Source of the DNA: Ophioceras dolichostomum
Taxonomy: Eukaryota > Ascomycota > Sordariomycetes > Magnaporthales > Ophioceraceae
Assembly: GCA_003049485.1 (NCBI GenBank)
Contig: PYST01000366.1
Span: 1 to 36,753 of the forward strand
Reading direction: 5' to 3'
Length of the DNA: 36,753 nt
Position 1 is the stretch's first letter. Every line of letters starts with the position of its first letter. The position numbers and the translations under genes are program-made. Positions 1-11,500 of the stretch are shown here, piece by piece. The notes below the pieces were generated by a model. It was not told the DNA's origin, did no database searches, and saw only the letters and a list, made by a program, of their open reading frames with translations.

Positions 1-277
1 GCGCAATTGCTGAGAGGGGTAGCCCTGTATAGCACCCTCATAAGAGTAGTAATTAAAGAGGGGAATAAGAATGATAAAAGAAATAGTGGGAGGGGTTGCG
101 GACAGTATCAGGTGATACATAGATAGCTAGGTAATCGGGAACTCCTTGAGAAGATCAAGCTTAACTTTGGAGAGGCCTCGCCTTCCAAGGCGGCTTTCCA
201 GCCCTGTGAGGACAAAGACCTGGTAGAACTGGTAGCAATCATAGTGAAGCTTTGCGTTCCCCCATTGTAACCCTTTC

Positions 278-871
278 TTGTTCAGCGACATTGGCCAATT
301 CGTGTCCGAGGTCAGCACCCCCAAACGTAGACAAGCTCGCGCGAGATGGCGTGTGCGACTGAGCAACTTCCACGTCGCGTCCGCGTGCTCCCCGACGCGG
401 CCGAGGCTCTTTTCGGGCACGGGCAGCCACATCGCCGGGCTGGGCCAGATGGCCGAGCATATGGGCGACCGCAAACTGTTCAGGGGGCAAGCCGCGCCAC
501 GAGGGGTACCTCAGCTTCAGGGCCGCTGCCATACCGGAGATCCCACGAGATGCCGGGCACCTGACGCTGATGTGGGGCGAGTGGTAAGTGTCTATAACTG
601 CGAGCCATGGCTCAAAGAGGGAGAAGCCAGACCATCACTCGCTGTCACTGACCCGACCAAGTTCTGGATGAAGGACGGTACATACCTCGACCGCCGCACC
701 GAGCTGCCCCAGGACTTCTACCCCACCCCCACGTTCACAGACAAAGTCGTGTCTTACCCGGACCACCTCACCGAGCCCGAAAGGGAGCAGCCGTTCACCG
801 CATGCCTGGCCCACACGGCGCCATACTGGCCCTTGCATGCGCCCCGAGACGTGATCGACAAAGTACTATGA
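278..871 (+). pseudogene. Sulfatase (arylsulfatase family) relic
   Basis: This is a broken copy of a fungal sulfatase, an enzyme family that hydrolyses sulfate esters with a formylglycine made from the Cys of a CxPxR motif. In frame 2 one reads FSDIGQFVSE, then NFHVASACSPTRPRLFSGT followed by HIAGLGQMAEHM, which contains the CSPTR core. From about 507 the match moves to frame 3 (YLSFRAAAIPEIPRDAG, then LTLMWGEW) and stops at a TAA near 585, so there is a frameshift near 495-506. Frame 2 then resumes with CEPWLKEGEARP, LPQDFYPTPTFTDK and HTAPYWPLHAPRDVIDK before a stop at 869-871. By comparison with the family, the metal-binding N-terminus is degraded, roughly 25 to 30 residues are missing after the GKW-like motif, and the whole C-terminal half is absent. 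No intact start is visible. It is almost certainly non-functional. Confidence 0.85.
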
Positions 872-1424
872 AGGCATGCATGTACGACGATGGTCTCTCA
901 GCTTTGCGGGTGAGACGGTTGCAGAGAATCACCATTCCTTCTCTATAGCCCCGTCTCTCGGGAAACCCACGTTGCGCTACATGATCTTTTTGTCCCCTGA
1001 ACAAGGACTGCAACTTGTTGGTTCGTTTTCGGCGCATCTGGTATGCGTCAGTTTTTGTGGGCAGGGGTAATCCTCCGTGTCTGCTCCCGTGTGGCGATAT
1101 GGCGCAACTCGGTCTGTTCTTTTCAAATCGTGCCACACGTCCAGCACGGCTCCGAGCCGTTCGCTACTATATAAATGGCGGCTGATGGCAAGCTACCTTC
1201 CAAGATTTATACATGTCAAGTCCACTTGGACTTCTCGTCTTTTGCTGTCACAACACCTCGTAAGTCTTTCGAATCAACCGCAGAGTATGGACATAGTGAC
1301 CAACTCGCAAGCTCGTATCCGGCCGACCCAACGACCCTTGGTCTCCTGTTCGTCTCAAGGGATCACCAACGGCGAAAGCATCCAGCGAGGCGTCATTAGT
1401 CAAGACAAATGGTGTTAGCTTCTT
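872..1424. other. Intergenic spacer
   Basis: I see no supported gene in this stretch. A TATA-like string (TATATAAATG) lies near 1169 and could serve the coding stretch that begins further right, but no transcription evidence is available. Short open frames here are not conserved-looking. Confidence 0.4.
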
Positions 1425-2353
1425 ATGCAAGGTTCTCTCGAGAGCGTTATCCATGGCGAAGAGTCGCCAGATGGAAACCCTGCCACAATAATGCTGGTTG
1501 CGTTTACCTTTTGGGGAAATGACGCACCCTCTAGGAGATGGGAAGAGGTTGGCATCACTATCAATTTTCAGAACCGGCCTCTCACTGGTACCGGACCTGC
1601 ACCTAAGGTTGTCAACGTCTGGCCTAGACATGTCGTGTGTGAGGGCCCCTCGGCTCATAGCAATTCCGCAGGATTTCAGTCGACTATCAAGGGTTACACA
1701 ACTTCCGCTGCTAGCCCGTTGGAGGCTACGATTGATCCACGGACCATATCGGATGAGAAGAGCCTAGCGTCTAGCACAAGGAGCCATAAAACAGCGCACA
1801 ATGTGGCCAAGTTTGTGCTGCGGCAGGTCGCGAGATGGCGGCGAGGAGTCATCAACAACTTCAATGCTGCCATTCTTGTACGTCTGCCTGACGATACTAC
1901 GTACTTCACAGCAGACCTACGTATCCACGCCAATGTGCTCGCCGGCCCGTTTACCAGCCTCATCGACGGAAAGCAGCCTGACGAGTTCAAAGCGTGGGCC
2001 AACCAAAAGGCTAATAAGGGGAAAAGGCCTCTGGCCGAACAAGTGACTGATGCCGCCGACCGAGTGGCTAATGCGGCCGCTGAAAGTACTCAGAGACTCA
2101 AAGAGAAGTTAGGGTTGGAGACCGAGGCAGTGAACGCGTCTACGGCACGCACGACGACTCTGTGGTCTTCAAGTACGGCGTGCAGAAAGATTCGCGCCAC
2201 GCTCTAGCTCAGAAGGTAAACGAGAGCAACCTGGACTCGGCGGATCTAAGCAAGGTCGGGGAAGCAATATGGAGAAAAGTCATATACGATGGCGGGACTG
2301 GGGCGAATAGGCATGAACATTTCTCAGCGACGGAAATTCCGCCCCTGGCTTGA
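1425..2353 (+). pseudogene. Unrecognised protein, apparently frameshifted
   Basis: I do not recognise this protein. Frame 3 reads open from 1425 to 2207 with plausible protein-like composition: FTFWGNDAPSRRWEEVGITI near the start, a middle part NFNAAILVRLPDDTTYFTAD, and a Lys/Ala-rich helix-like stretch (EQVTDAADRVANAAAESTQR, then LKEKLGLE). After about 2120 frame 3 becomes a Ser/Thr jumble, while frame 2 continues sensibly as RVYGTHDDSVVFKYGVQKD and on to NLDSADLSKVGEAIWRKVIYDGG, ending at a TGA at 2351-2353. No GT..AG intron would join the two frames, so a small indel near 2115-2125 is the simplest reading. The true start is uncertain, because an upstream exon may exist and the ATG at 1425 is only the first in this open frame. 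It could be a decaying gene or a sequencing error in a real one. It lies next to the sulfatase relic, which favours decay. Confidence 0.45.
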
Positions 2354-2932
2354 TCATGATAAGGTGGTCATAACAGAACCATCAACAGCAGCAGGAAAGC
2401 GACATAAGGCGACTAATATCTTTGGGACGCGGTGGGCGCTGCAAGATATGAGGGGAGATTTTGATTTTCAGTTTGATTTTGTTCAGATTGGTAGAAATTT
2501 ATGAAGGTGTGCCTTACCTACCGTCGCCTATCCAGGCTCGACAAGCCATGTCCGCCGGTACTCCCCAGCAGGGGCGGCGAATGGAGTGTATGTTTCTCTC
2601 ATGCCGTCTCTATCTGGATTCAAGGACAAAACCAGACGACCCACGTACGTCTTCATTCCCAGGGAAGCTTTGCGGAGAGTTCGGGGATCTTCTTGTTTGG
2701 GCCCAACCCCCGGACTCTGCCCAGCAGATCCCCTGACACTGGAGGCATCTACATTCCTACTTAGTAGAAATTATCGCTGGTTTGAGAGGAATTCAAGTCA
2801 GAAGAACCTCGCCCTGCGGTTCTCCCTCGAAAGTTCCCTCGAGCGGCTCGTCTGACGCTGCGCTCCTCCGAAAGTTGGGGGTCTAGCCCCTGCCGCAGGA
2901 CTAGACGTATTCTCAGTTGAGCAGTACACCTT
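2354..2932. other. Intergenic spacer
   Basis: Nothing supported. Several short open frames overlap on both strands without recognisable motifs. Confidence 0.35.
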
Positions 2933-3103
2933 ACACCGGCTCGGCGTCTGCCACCACCACCACGCCGACGGCCATCATGGTACTGTACTGGCACTTGCGC
3001 GTGACGGTGACACCATCCCACTCCCTCTCGGACTTGTACCTCCCATTACCGTCGCAGGCGTAGCAGATGTAGACGATGTGGTGGCCGGCTTCCTCCTCTA
3101 CCC
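2933..3103 (-). pseudogene. Possible orphan exon of a small secreted protein
   Basis: Reading the minus strand, an open frame of about 55 codons encodes EEEAGHHIVYICYACDGNGR, then YKSEREWDGVTVTRKCQYST and MMAVGVVVVADAEPV, followed by TAA near 2933. The Cys pairs (CYAC, KC), the glycines and the alternating hydrophobic residues look like the C-terminus of a small cysteine-containing fungal secreted protein. The frame is closed upstream by a TGA and has no ATG. Further upstream on the same strand (about 3270) an ATG opens a short hydrophobic stretch (MKVVVLVLVVR) resembling the start of a signal peptide, but a stop follows at once and I could not join the two by a convincing intron. It may be the last exon of a decayed gene, or chance. 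I assign no function. Confidence 0.25.
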
Positions 3104-3340
3104 GGCCGGCTTTTGGGGCTCAAGTGTAAGCATGATATGAGCTAAATTTGCTGTCCCTGTACTCTATGTCGCCTAGACGTGGAAAAGCCTAGACTGAATA
3201 TTGTGCATACCGATTCAAACGTGGACAGTGCTTCAACACCTAACTACTAGAACCAACACCACCACCTTCATGCAAGAGGACGGCGGCCAAAGAGGGAGGG
3301 AGGCTGGCTTGGCAGGTCTCATGGCCCAAACAAACCAGCC

Positions 3341-4696
3341 TCACCAAGGGAGCGCCTTGCCGTCAAAGGAAACGAACCGCCCAGAATTCGTCTCGTCCAG
3401 CTCGCCGATCCGCTCCACGCAGGCACGGGCACTGTCTTCCACGGTCATAGGCGGCTCCGGGAAGCCGACCGCGTCAGCGATGGCCTGACCCATCGGTGTC
3501 TTAACCCATCTAATAGTGACAGCAGAGCCGAAGGGTAAACACACAGCACACAAGAGGAGGAGTGTCAGTCAGTTTGTCCTTCAGTCAGGGGAGCCTTAAA
3601 AGGGGAGTGGACAAGTGATGTGATACAACCACACTGGCGGCTTGGCAGTTGGAAAACGCTTGTGCTACCCGTTCCCCTTCTCTCAATCAGTCTCAGTCTT
3701 ACTCACCCAGGATGCAGCGCCATGACGCTAAGTCCGTCAGCGCGATGCTCGACCCCGATCTTGACCAGCAGCCAGTTGGCAGCCGCCTTGCTCATCCCGT
3801 ACGCCGTGCCGGGGAAGCTCTCGACCAGCTGGCCCTCGATGCTGCCCACCGAGCTGGTCATCAGGACGAACTTCTTCTTCTTGTCATCAGCGTCGGCGTC
3901 GGCAGCGGCGGCGCCTTTCTGCTGCTGGAGCAGCGGCCACGCAGCGCGGAACAGACGAAGCGGCCCGACGGCGTTGACGCCGAAGTCGAAGTACAGGTCC
4001 TCCGGGGAGGTCTGCAGGACGGGCTTGTAGCCCGAGCTGGTGCCCGCGTTGGCGAGGACGACGTCGGCGTGCGTCACGCCGTGTGCCGCTGCGAGGGCGG
4101 CCAGCGGGGAACCGGAGCTGGTGCCGGTGTTGCCCTTATCGAAGTCGGAGGAGGAGCCGACGGCTTCGTCGAGGGGCAGCACGTGGACGGCGCTGTTGGA
4201 CGCGGTCGGGAGGGAGGAGAGCGATGCGGACGTCTCGGCGGCGGGGTCGCGCACGAGGGCGAGGACGGTCGTGGATGGGCGCTGGAGGAGGAGTGCGGTG
4301 ATGGCGCGGCCGATGCCTTGTCGGGTTTTGATGGTGTTGGTGATGCGTCGTTAGCTTTTACGGTCGGCGTTGATGATGCATGCATGCACACTGGTTCGTG
4401 AAATTCTCAGGGGCTCGATTTCAGCCCTTTCAGGGGCTCGCATCAATCGCTATCACTGGAAGCGCGTATCGTGGCCAGGACAAATAAAGACAAGCATCAA
4501 GCCTCGTAGAAGTAGTTGGTCTTCATCTCGGCTCGATTGCTCGCCAAGTCTGGCGTTTTGTGTGCCCCTTTGCGGCCATCGTGTACCTCCTGGTCGAGCT
4601 GGCTCACCGTAGCGCGACAAGGGTGGTCATCAATCAGGGGGTTCCTCACTCACCTCGGTTGGCACCGGAAATGACGTAGACAGCGTTGGCAGCCAT
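3341..4696 (-). CDS. Short-chain dehydrogenase/reductase, norsolorinic acid ketoreductase-like
   Basis: NAD(P)H-dependent oxidoreductase of the classical SDR family, predicted 273 residues and presumably cytosolic. Three exons join cleanly: 4696-4654, 4316-3707 and 3509-3341, with introns of 337 and 197 bp (donors GTGAGT, acceptors AAG and TAG), stop TGA at 3343-3341. The first exon encodes MAANAVYVISGANR and the joint completes the nucleotide-binding motif GANRGIG (residues 11-17). Further family marks are LANAG (102-106), the strand-end serines MTSSVGS (167-173) and the catalytic YGMSK (Tyr187, Lys191). The tail AIADAVGFPEPPMTVEDSA resembles fungal enzymes annotated as norsolorinic acid ketoreductase. 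That name reflects similarity only: no polyketide cluster lies beside it, so the substrate is unknown. The ATG at 4696 is the only one that gives the Rossmann strand. The insert ADADADDKKKK (about 153-163) is a lineage-specific loop. No disabling mutation is seen. Confidence 0.85.
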
Positions 4697-7600
4697 CGCG
4701 ATAATTGTTTCTCGATTGATAGCGATCTTCAGACGATGATTCTAGACGGTTATTAAGAGCGTAAAGTGGGTTGTTCTGGTCTGGCTGACTCCTTGAGGAG
4801 AGGCGAGCATCGACCTGCTGATGAGGCCAAAGTTCGCTGGGCAAACCTGCCTAAAACGGATCGAGCACCCAATCACAGCATGAGGGCTTTGGAGCCCTCT
4901 TACACGGGGCTGTCCAACCAGGCGATGAGCTCGCCTCGACGCCGTAACTTCTCATCTATTGACGGAGGAATGTCTCTCCGGTCTCTTCCTCTGCGACGAA
5001 TAATATCGCCTGTGCCGTTCTCAGACCTCGCCCTGAAAGGCAAGAATTCTAAAAACATATGGCCAATTCCACTCGCGAGCTCTCCTCATCGGGAAGCATC
5101 GCACGCTGGCCAAGAGAGGAGGAGAAGGGAGGAGACAAACCTCGCTTGGAGCAACTATAGATGGCTTAGGCCCAGACCGATTGATAACTATTACCTGTCT
5201 GGGACTCCTATTTTGATGCTTTCGCGGACTGTGAGGCTTGAGGGGATTCCCGGCGTCCGAAGTTGGTCCTTCAGCCGAACAGTCATCATTCACTGGTGAT
5301 TGGCATCACCCCGCACTTCGGCATCAACGTCACGTGATGAAAGACCATCTCAAGTTCTCAACTCGCTCTTTCGAGTCAAGGATCTCCATGGTAGAGAGGG
5401 TATTTGAGTTTGACGCAAGTGTGCGGCCTTGCAGTTCTGAAATCGCACCTAACAAGATGCGACGAATGGTTCTGGTAATGAAGTCGCAGGTGGGGGCCTG
5501 ATGTATGCGAAAAGGATTTGAACCGGTGACACCACAACGAAGAGTGCGGGCGAACCGCTGGAGAATCCCGAATGTCTGAAAAGTTGAGACAGGATTATGG
5601 GAAAGGCTCAAGTGGGAAGACGAAAAAAAAAAAGACTTCACTCGTCGTCAGGACACCGTGATGACCCAATCACTTGGAAATCTGACGAAGCAAAAAAAGA
5701 CCGAGGTTGGCTGGTGGCCATCATCGACGATTTGAGGTCTTGGATGGGCTTTGAAGCGGGGGCACATTTAGGTCGGAACACCTCGGACCAAGTACCTTCC
5801 CAATTGCCGCTGTTTCATCATCGCAGTCCTCTGGCTTTTATGATGATGACTGGTGTCAACCACCTACTAGGGCTGGCTGTGCGTCTGGAGCTCATGCTGT
5901 GTGACAGAGAAACGGGGTTTTCTATACGACGAGGGCACACAGAGTTTGAGAAAAAGTGAATCAGGGCGAGTTGCACTGGAGTACGACAGTTGAGCCATTG
6001 ATGAGGCCAGCAAACCTCTAGGCAGCTAGCCTGCCTGTCTTTTTTTGCCTGCCCACACCACACATCGCACAAAGTCGAAAGGGGGACACATTAATCTGAC
6101 GCATCCCCCTATTCTCTTTCCCGTGATATGTCTTGGCCAAGCGGAGGAGGAGGAGCGGTGTTTGTGTACCAGGTATGGAATAGTGTATAGTTTACACTAT
6201 CGAGAGATGGAAGGACGGCCAAGTCTGATGATGATGACAGTGAAGATCGTGATCGTGCGGGAAAAGGGGTGTTTGAAAGTTGCGCACTGACGCGCATCCA
6301 CTTCGACCTGCAGAGAGCTAGAGAAACGGTGAGTTGATTCTCGCGAACATCGATTGGTGAAAAAAGCTGCATGGTGTCTTTTTGGGGGAATGTCCTCCGA
6401 AAGTGCAAGGTAGGTTCTCGGCAACCTCCTCGCACGCATCATTGCTCCGCCGCGGCAGCGGGCAAACAGCAGCTCGCGTCGTTTGGAGGGTGGGGGACTT
6501 TTTTTGGTGGGAGTGGGATGGGGATCAGACGCTGCGAAGAAAAGGGGTGCTCGCTTTTGACTGGCTACACCTTCAGGTACATGCCACTTGAGAGTCCAAG
6601 AAACGCGACACAGCGCACTCGAAATCCTCCGACCGGTCGAATCGGGAGGTACGATGATGATGGGCAGCTAGGCCACTCCGCCCGCCCCCAGAAATCAACG
6701 GCTGCCAAAGAAAGCCATTAATGCGAACTGCTCATCGTGCGGTAGGTCTCGCAATTAGCAACGAGGAGAAAAAAAGAAAAGACACAATTGCTTGTTTGCT
6801 CGGGAACGGGAAGGCATGTGGGCAGGTCGATCCCAAGAATCTATAACCCCTGGATTGCACATGGCATCGTCATCCACTCTGCCCGTGGCAGAAATAGGAG
6901 AGAGGAGATAAATGGAGGGACAAGAACGGGAAAGAAAGGCGTGTGTTCGTTCGCGGTCTTCTTGGCCCAGGGGCTGGCCGAGATCGAGAGTTGTGGTGGG
7001 GAAAAGTGGGAACATGGATTGAATCAATCAATTAATAGCCCATGGGACCCCTGAGCTGTGGAATGTGTGTGTGTGGCACCCCCGCCATTAATGGGATTTT
7101 CTCAATCTGTGTGGCAAGTTGGCCTCCTGAAGCATCCCTCCAATGGCAGGCCGATTTGGCCTTGGGAAGATCATGCAGGTACCTCCGTACGAAGTACCGA
7201 TAGAAGTCAAGAGCGACAGAGGGGTCGAGCAGGAAAACTTGACACAGACCCCGTTCCAAACTCGAGGTTCGGTGGTGCAACAACAGTGGTCGCTGTCTCG
7301 TGCCATATCGAGGCTCGGAACACCACCGCCATATTTGCTATTTTATTGTTTCTTTTTTTTTTTTGGGCCGAGAGAGCTGGTCGACGGACAGAAACGATTC
7401 ACTCTCGAACTCTGATGAAAAATCGATCAATGTGATGAACGTTCCGCAACCAGCCAAGCGCCGAAAGTCAAGGTGTTTTGGTGGTCGTGGTGGTCAGCCA
7501 CAGGCGCCAATTCTCTCAGGCGGTTCAAGACATTCTGTGACCGCGTGGATGAGTTGAGGAAATTGGCCTCTCTCCCTCTACTATCGACGGGATTCACGAG

Positions 7601-8551
7601 ACAGACCTATCGTCCAGCACGGACCCTTTGAGAGACATGTCACTCAGAAGCATAGGTAACCGCCGAACGAGCGACTTCGTTATTTTGCGCCGGCACTCGA
7701 TAGTAGTACTGAGTAGTAGTAGTAGAACAGGGGAGACGGGAATAGCTGATGTGATCGGTTATGATCAATCTTGATAATCTCGAATACGGCGGCAAACAAG
7801 AGTGTGTTCTATCGAGACCAGTTCTCAGAGTTGAGCAAGGCATGCGATTGCTGTGTGTGCCACTTCTCCAAGAGCTCGCGCTGACAGGTACATATGCTGT
7901 GGAGCAATAAATGCACTCTCCTGAAAGTACCCGACCGACCAGGTCCTCCTGTGACTCCACCGTTGAACACACCCACCCACAACCCACAGGCGGAGTAACC
8001 TGCCTGCCCGCCCATGAACTGCCTTGTGCAGTGGTGTGCCTGCATTGGTGTGTTTGGCGTCAGCAAAGAGCCACTTTCTTCCAATGCGAGTTTCTGGAAA
8101 CGCGTTTCCTGTCTTGGTGGATCCGTGGAGAGGGGGATTGGCAGAGGAGAAGAGAAAAAAAAACAAAAAAAACGCGAGGTCCCATCGCCTCGGGAATGCT
8201 TTCACAAGAAGCACTTCTTCTCATCTCTTTGAATTTATAGTAGGGAAATACGGAATAGACTAGCGAAGGTCGTTTCCCTTTTAGTGACGGCTGGCGCTGT
8301 GGATCGGCAGAGCAGAGAGAGCCTATCTCGCTCCCTCTCCCTGGTAAATTACCTACCTCACCTCCCTGTGCCGTGCCGCCGCCGCCGTCACGTCGCGTGC
8401 TGTCATTGTCGCCTTTGCCTGCGCTTCCTGGCTGGCTCTGGTTAGGTGCAGTGTCTTGCCAGGTCATCTCCTAGGGGCCCTGTTCCATACACTTCGGCTT
8501 TTGGCCTTCTTTTTTTTTGGTCCCCTTCCCCCTCCCTCTGGCTTCGACACA
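4697..8551. other. Long gene-free stretch, shared upstream region
   Basis: About 3.85 kb between the divergently oriented dehydrogenase and Arf-GEF genes. I find no ORF with recognisable or protein-like sequence here. It has homopolymer and pyrimidine runs (for example T-runs near 7350 and A-runs near 8157-8170), TAG/TAC microsatellite-like bits near 7710-7730, and otherwise mixed sequence. The last roughly 350 bases before 8552 contain no ATG, which fits a long 5' leader for the GEF gene. Promoter elements for both genes should lie here, but I cannot place them with confidence. Confidence 0.5.
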
Positions 8552-11500
8552 ATGCAGCAGAGACGGCGTCGACCAGATCTGAACATAAGCGTTGTCCCCG
8601 CATCGAAGACGTCTTTGCCCAATGACGCCTCGCCCCAGACGCCTCCGAACCGAAAGTCGCAACAACTCCCCTTGATGGGCAGCACCACCCTCAAGGTCAC
8701 ATCCTCGAGCCGGGCGCTTAAGCAGCAACAGCAGCCGTCTCTCACGACGCACACCGCCAAGAATGCGACAAGCGGCGCATTCCTCGAGGACAAAACTCCC
8801 ACGAACCTGGACGACTTGCTTATGTCGACCACCATGACGATCGGAACCAACGTTCTCGACGACATCGGCCACAGCGGTGTTGGCAGCGGCAGCGGCAGAG
8901 CAGCCTCGTCCGAACCGCGTCGACCCAACCCCCGAGACTCACACGACCTCTCCCTGTCGCCACGGAACGTCACCCGCGACTCTCTCGTCACGAACATGCT
9001 GCTCTCGCTCGATCAATTCTCCATGGGGCAGATGAACACTTCGAGACAGACCTACGAGGACCTCTTCAGCCCAGCAGACACGTCGCGCACGCTTACCTCG
9101 AGAACGGCCACCGCAGGGCCAGCCACTTCCGGACGCCCAGGCCACGACTACTCGTACAGTTCCGACTTCGACGGCGCCGACAACGCCAGCCAGGTCTCCA
9201 GCGGCTTCTCGCGCGGGCGGCGCAGCAACAGCAGTTCAAACTTCCAGTCGACCCTTGGCCGGATAAACAGCCTGCGCGAGCCGGGCACGCCAAAACACCA
9301 CGCACACTCCAGGGGCGGCAGGGGCAGCAAGAGCAGCAGTTCCAACAGCGTCGACGCAGGATACGCCCAGGTGCTCGGCAGCCAACGGTGGGCACACGGC
9401 TTCGGCGGACGGTCGTCTAGCTTCGATCAGGGGCATCCACAAGGGCAGCAGCAGCAGACGGTGGTGGCCAATGGGCAGAAGCCCTGGCACATTGACTTTT
9501 CGAACTCGTTCTTCAGCGCCAACTCTAATTCTGCAGATGACGACTACGAGGCGGCCCCGACTCCCACGGTACCAGGTGGCCCGCGGAGACTAAACACTGT
9601 CCCCTCCATGCCGAGCCTGCCCCTCGTCAAGTCGATCATCCCACCATTGCCCCCTGCTCCCGGCTCAGGACCGCCCAAGTCGCCGGTCCGCGGGCCTTCA
9701 ATGGAGCGCAAAAGAAGCACACGCTCCTCGAGGAGCGCAACTGTCGGACGAATGGCCCAGTCCTCATCATCGAGGGCCCCACCTTTACCCGTCCCGGGCG
9801 GTGTTGGTGCTACTGCTGCGTTTGACATCGACTCGGCTCCCGCGCCGCACGTCGGCTATGAGAAGTCCAAGGAGCCCGTGCACGTCGTCGGGGGAAGTCC
9901 GCATCCTTCTTCGTCCTCGCACCAAACTGGTCATGGCCAGCACCAGCCGCAGAAGGAGAAGGTTGGCTTCTTCAGACGGGTGTTCGGGACCTGGAAAGAC
10001 CTCGGCAGCTCCTCACCTTCGTCCGATCCATCCGCGTCCGCCCGCAACGTAGCCTCGACTTCCCACAGTGACTCGATGAGCCCCCGCGGCCATTCCGCCG
10101 GCGGCACGAAGCCTCAAAGCGCCCCGCCCTCCCGGGACAGCCAGCATTCCTCTCATGCGAATGCGCAGCAACAGTCGCACTATCCCACACTTCAGAAGAA
10201 GACGTCCAGCTTCTTCAGGCGGCAGAAGAAAGCCGCCCAACAAGAACCGCCACCCCCGCCTCCCCCACTCCCGCCATCCCTCATCGTTCCTCCCACGATC
10301 GTCCCCCATCGAATACCGTCGCCTCAGCAGGCCGAATGGAGTCCAGCTCTTGCTCGTGCTCTCGCGCCATATCTCGGAGACGGTGGTGGTGGTAGCAGCG
10401 GTGGACCTTCGCCGACCAAGGACTCGGCCATGGCCGAGGCCTCAGATAGCGCCCCCGCAAATCCCCCAGACTCGGCGGTCCGCGAAGGACCTCGCGAAAG
10501 AGAGCTTGACTCATCGGGGTCGACTCACCCCGCGGCCGGATTGGCCTCGGCCGTCAGAGGCATAGCAGACGATAACCCCGCCGAACCTCGACCCGAGCCC
10601 GAACCTGAGCGCGAGCCACGGCAGCCACTACAAAAGCATTTCGAGCCGAAGCCGAAGCCGCATCCGCGGGACTACAGTCCTGTGAACACCAACGCAAATC
10701 GTATTGAAAAACCACCGAGTCGACAAGCCCCTGAACCACCCCACCACTCCAACTCCATCGCACCTCCTCTTACCAACAACTCCTCTGCAGCCGCCAGGAC
10801 CGGCTCGTTCCTCAACGACAACAGCGACAGCGAAGCTGAAGAAGCCGAAGACCGCTCGAGGCCAAACCCGAACGACGCGAAGTCGAGATCGTCGCGCGTA
10901 CAGAAGAAAAACAGGCCCAAGGAGTCGTCGAAGCTAGTCCTCCCCATGGAAGGCGCAGTGCTAGAGAACGGCAGAGGCAGCCCCTCCGTGGCGTCCAAGT
11001 CGGCTTCGAGCCTCCCCAGCGTGAAAGTCGAGGATTCCGAACCGAGCAGCGCAACAGTTTCGAGCAGGATGGCCGCTGATGCTGCTGCTGCTGCCGCTTC
11101 TTCTCCTCCCGTCCCCTCTTCGTCGTCCAACGCCGACAAGCCCATCGACGAACCGGACTTCGTGGTGGGCGAGCCCACCGAGGACGAGAGACAAAAGGCC
11201 CAGAAGATCTACGAGGGCAACGAGGACTATGTGACCAAGGAGAGAGCCGCCGCCTGGATGGGCGAGGAGGGTCCCGTCCGCCAACGCACGCTGAGCGCTT
11301 ACATGGCGCTCCACGACTTCGCCAGCCGAAGCATCCTGAGTTCTTTGCGAGAGCTCTGCGGGAGGCTGATCCTCCGGGCTGAGACGCAGCAGGTCGATCG
11401 AATCCTCTCTGCCTTTGCCAAGCGATGGTGTGAATGCAACCCCAATCACGGCTTCAAGGCAACTGGTACGCCCTCTCCTACTATCCTCTGAACCCCCGTG

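Noticed and set aside
3649..4401. 250-codon plus-strand frame opposite the dehydrogenase
   Set aside because: Antisense shadow; the minus strand has all SDR motifs and clean splice sites.
4766..5299. 177-codon open frame on the plus strand
   Set aside because: No motif, not protein-like, and no supporting context between two divergent genes.
5500..5580. tRNA-like pattern on the minus strand (GGTTCAAATCC and a possible CCGCA/TGTGG stem)
   Set aside because: The T-stem does not pair over five bases, the anticodon loop would be eight bases and no matching acceptor stem was found. It may be a relic but is not a callable tRNA.
8456..8551. Upstream in-frame extension of the Arf-GEF
   Set aside because: The extension would start at a TTG codon and encode a Phe/Pro run from a pyrimidine tract; the first ATG is at 8552.
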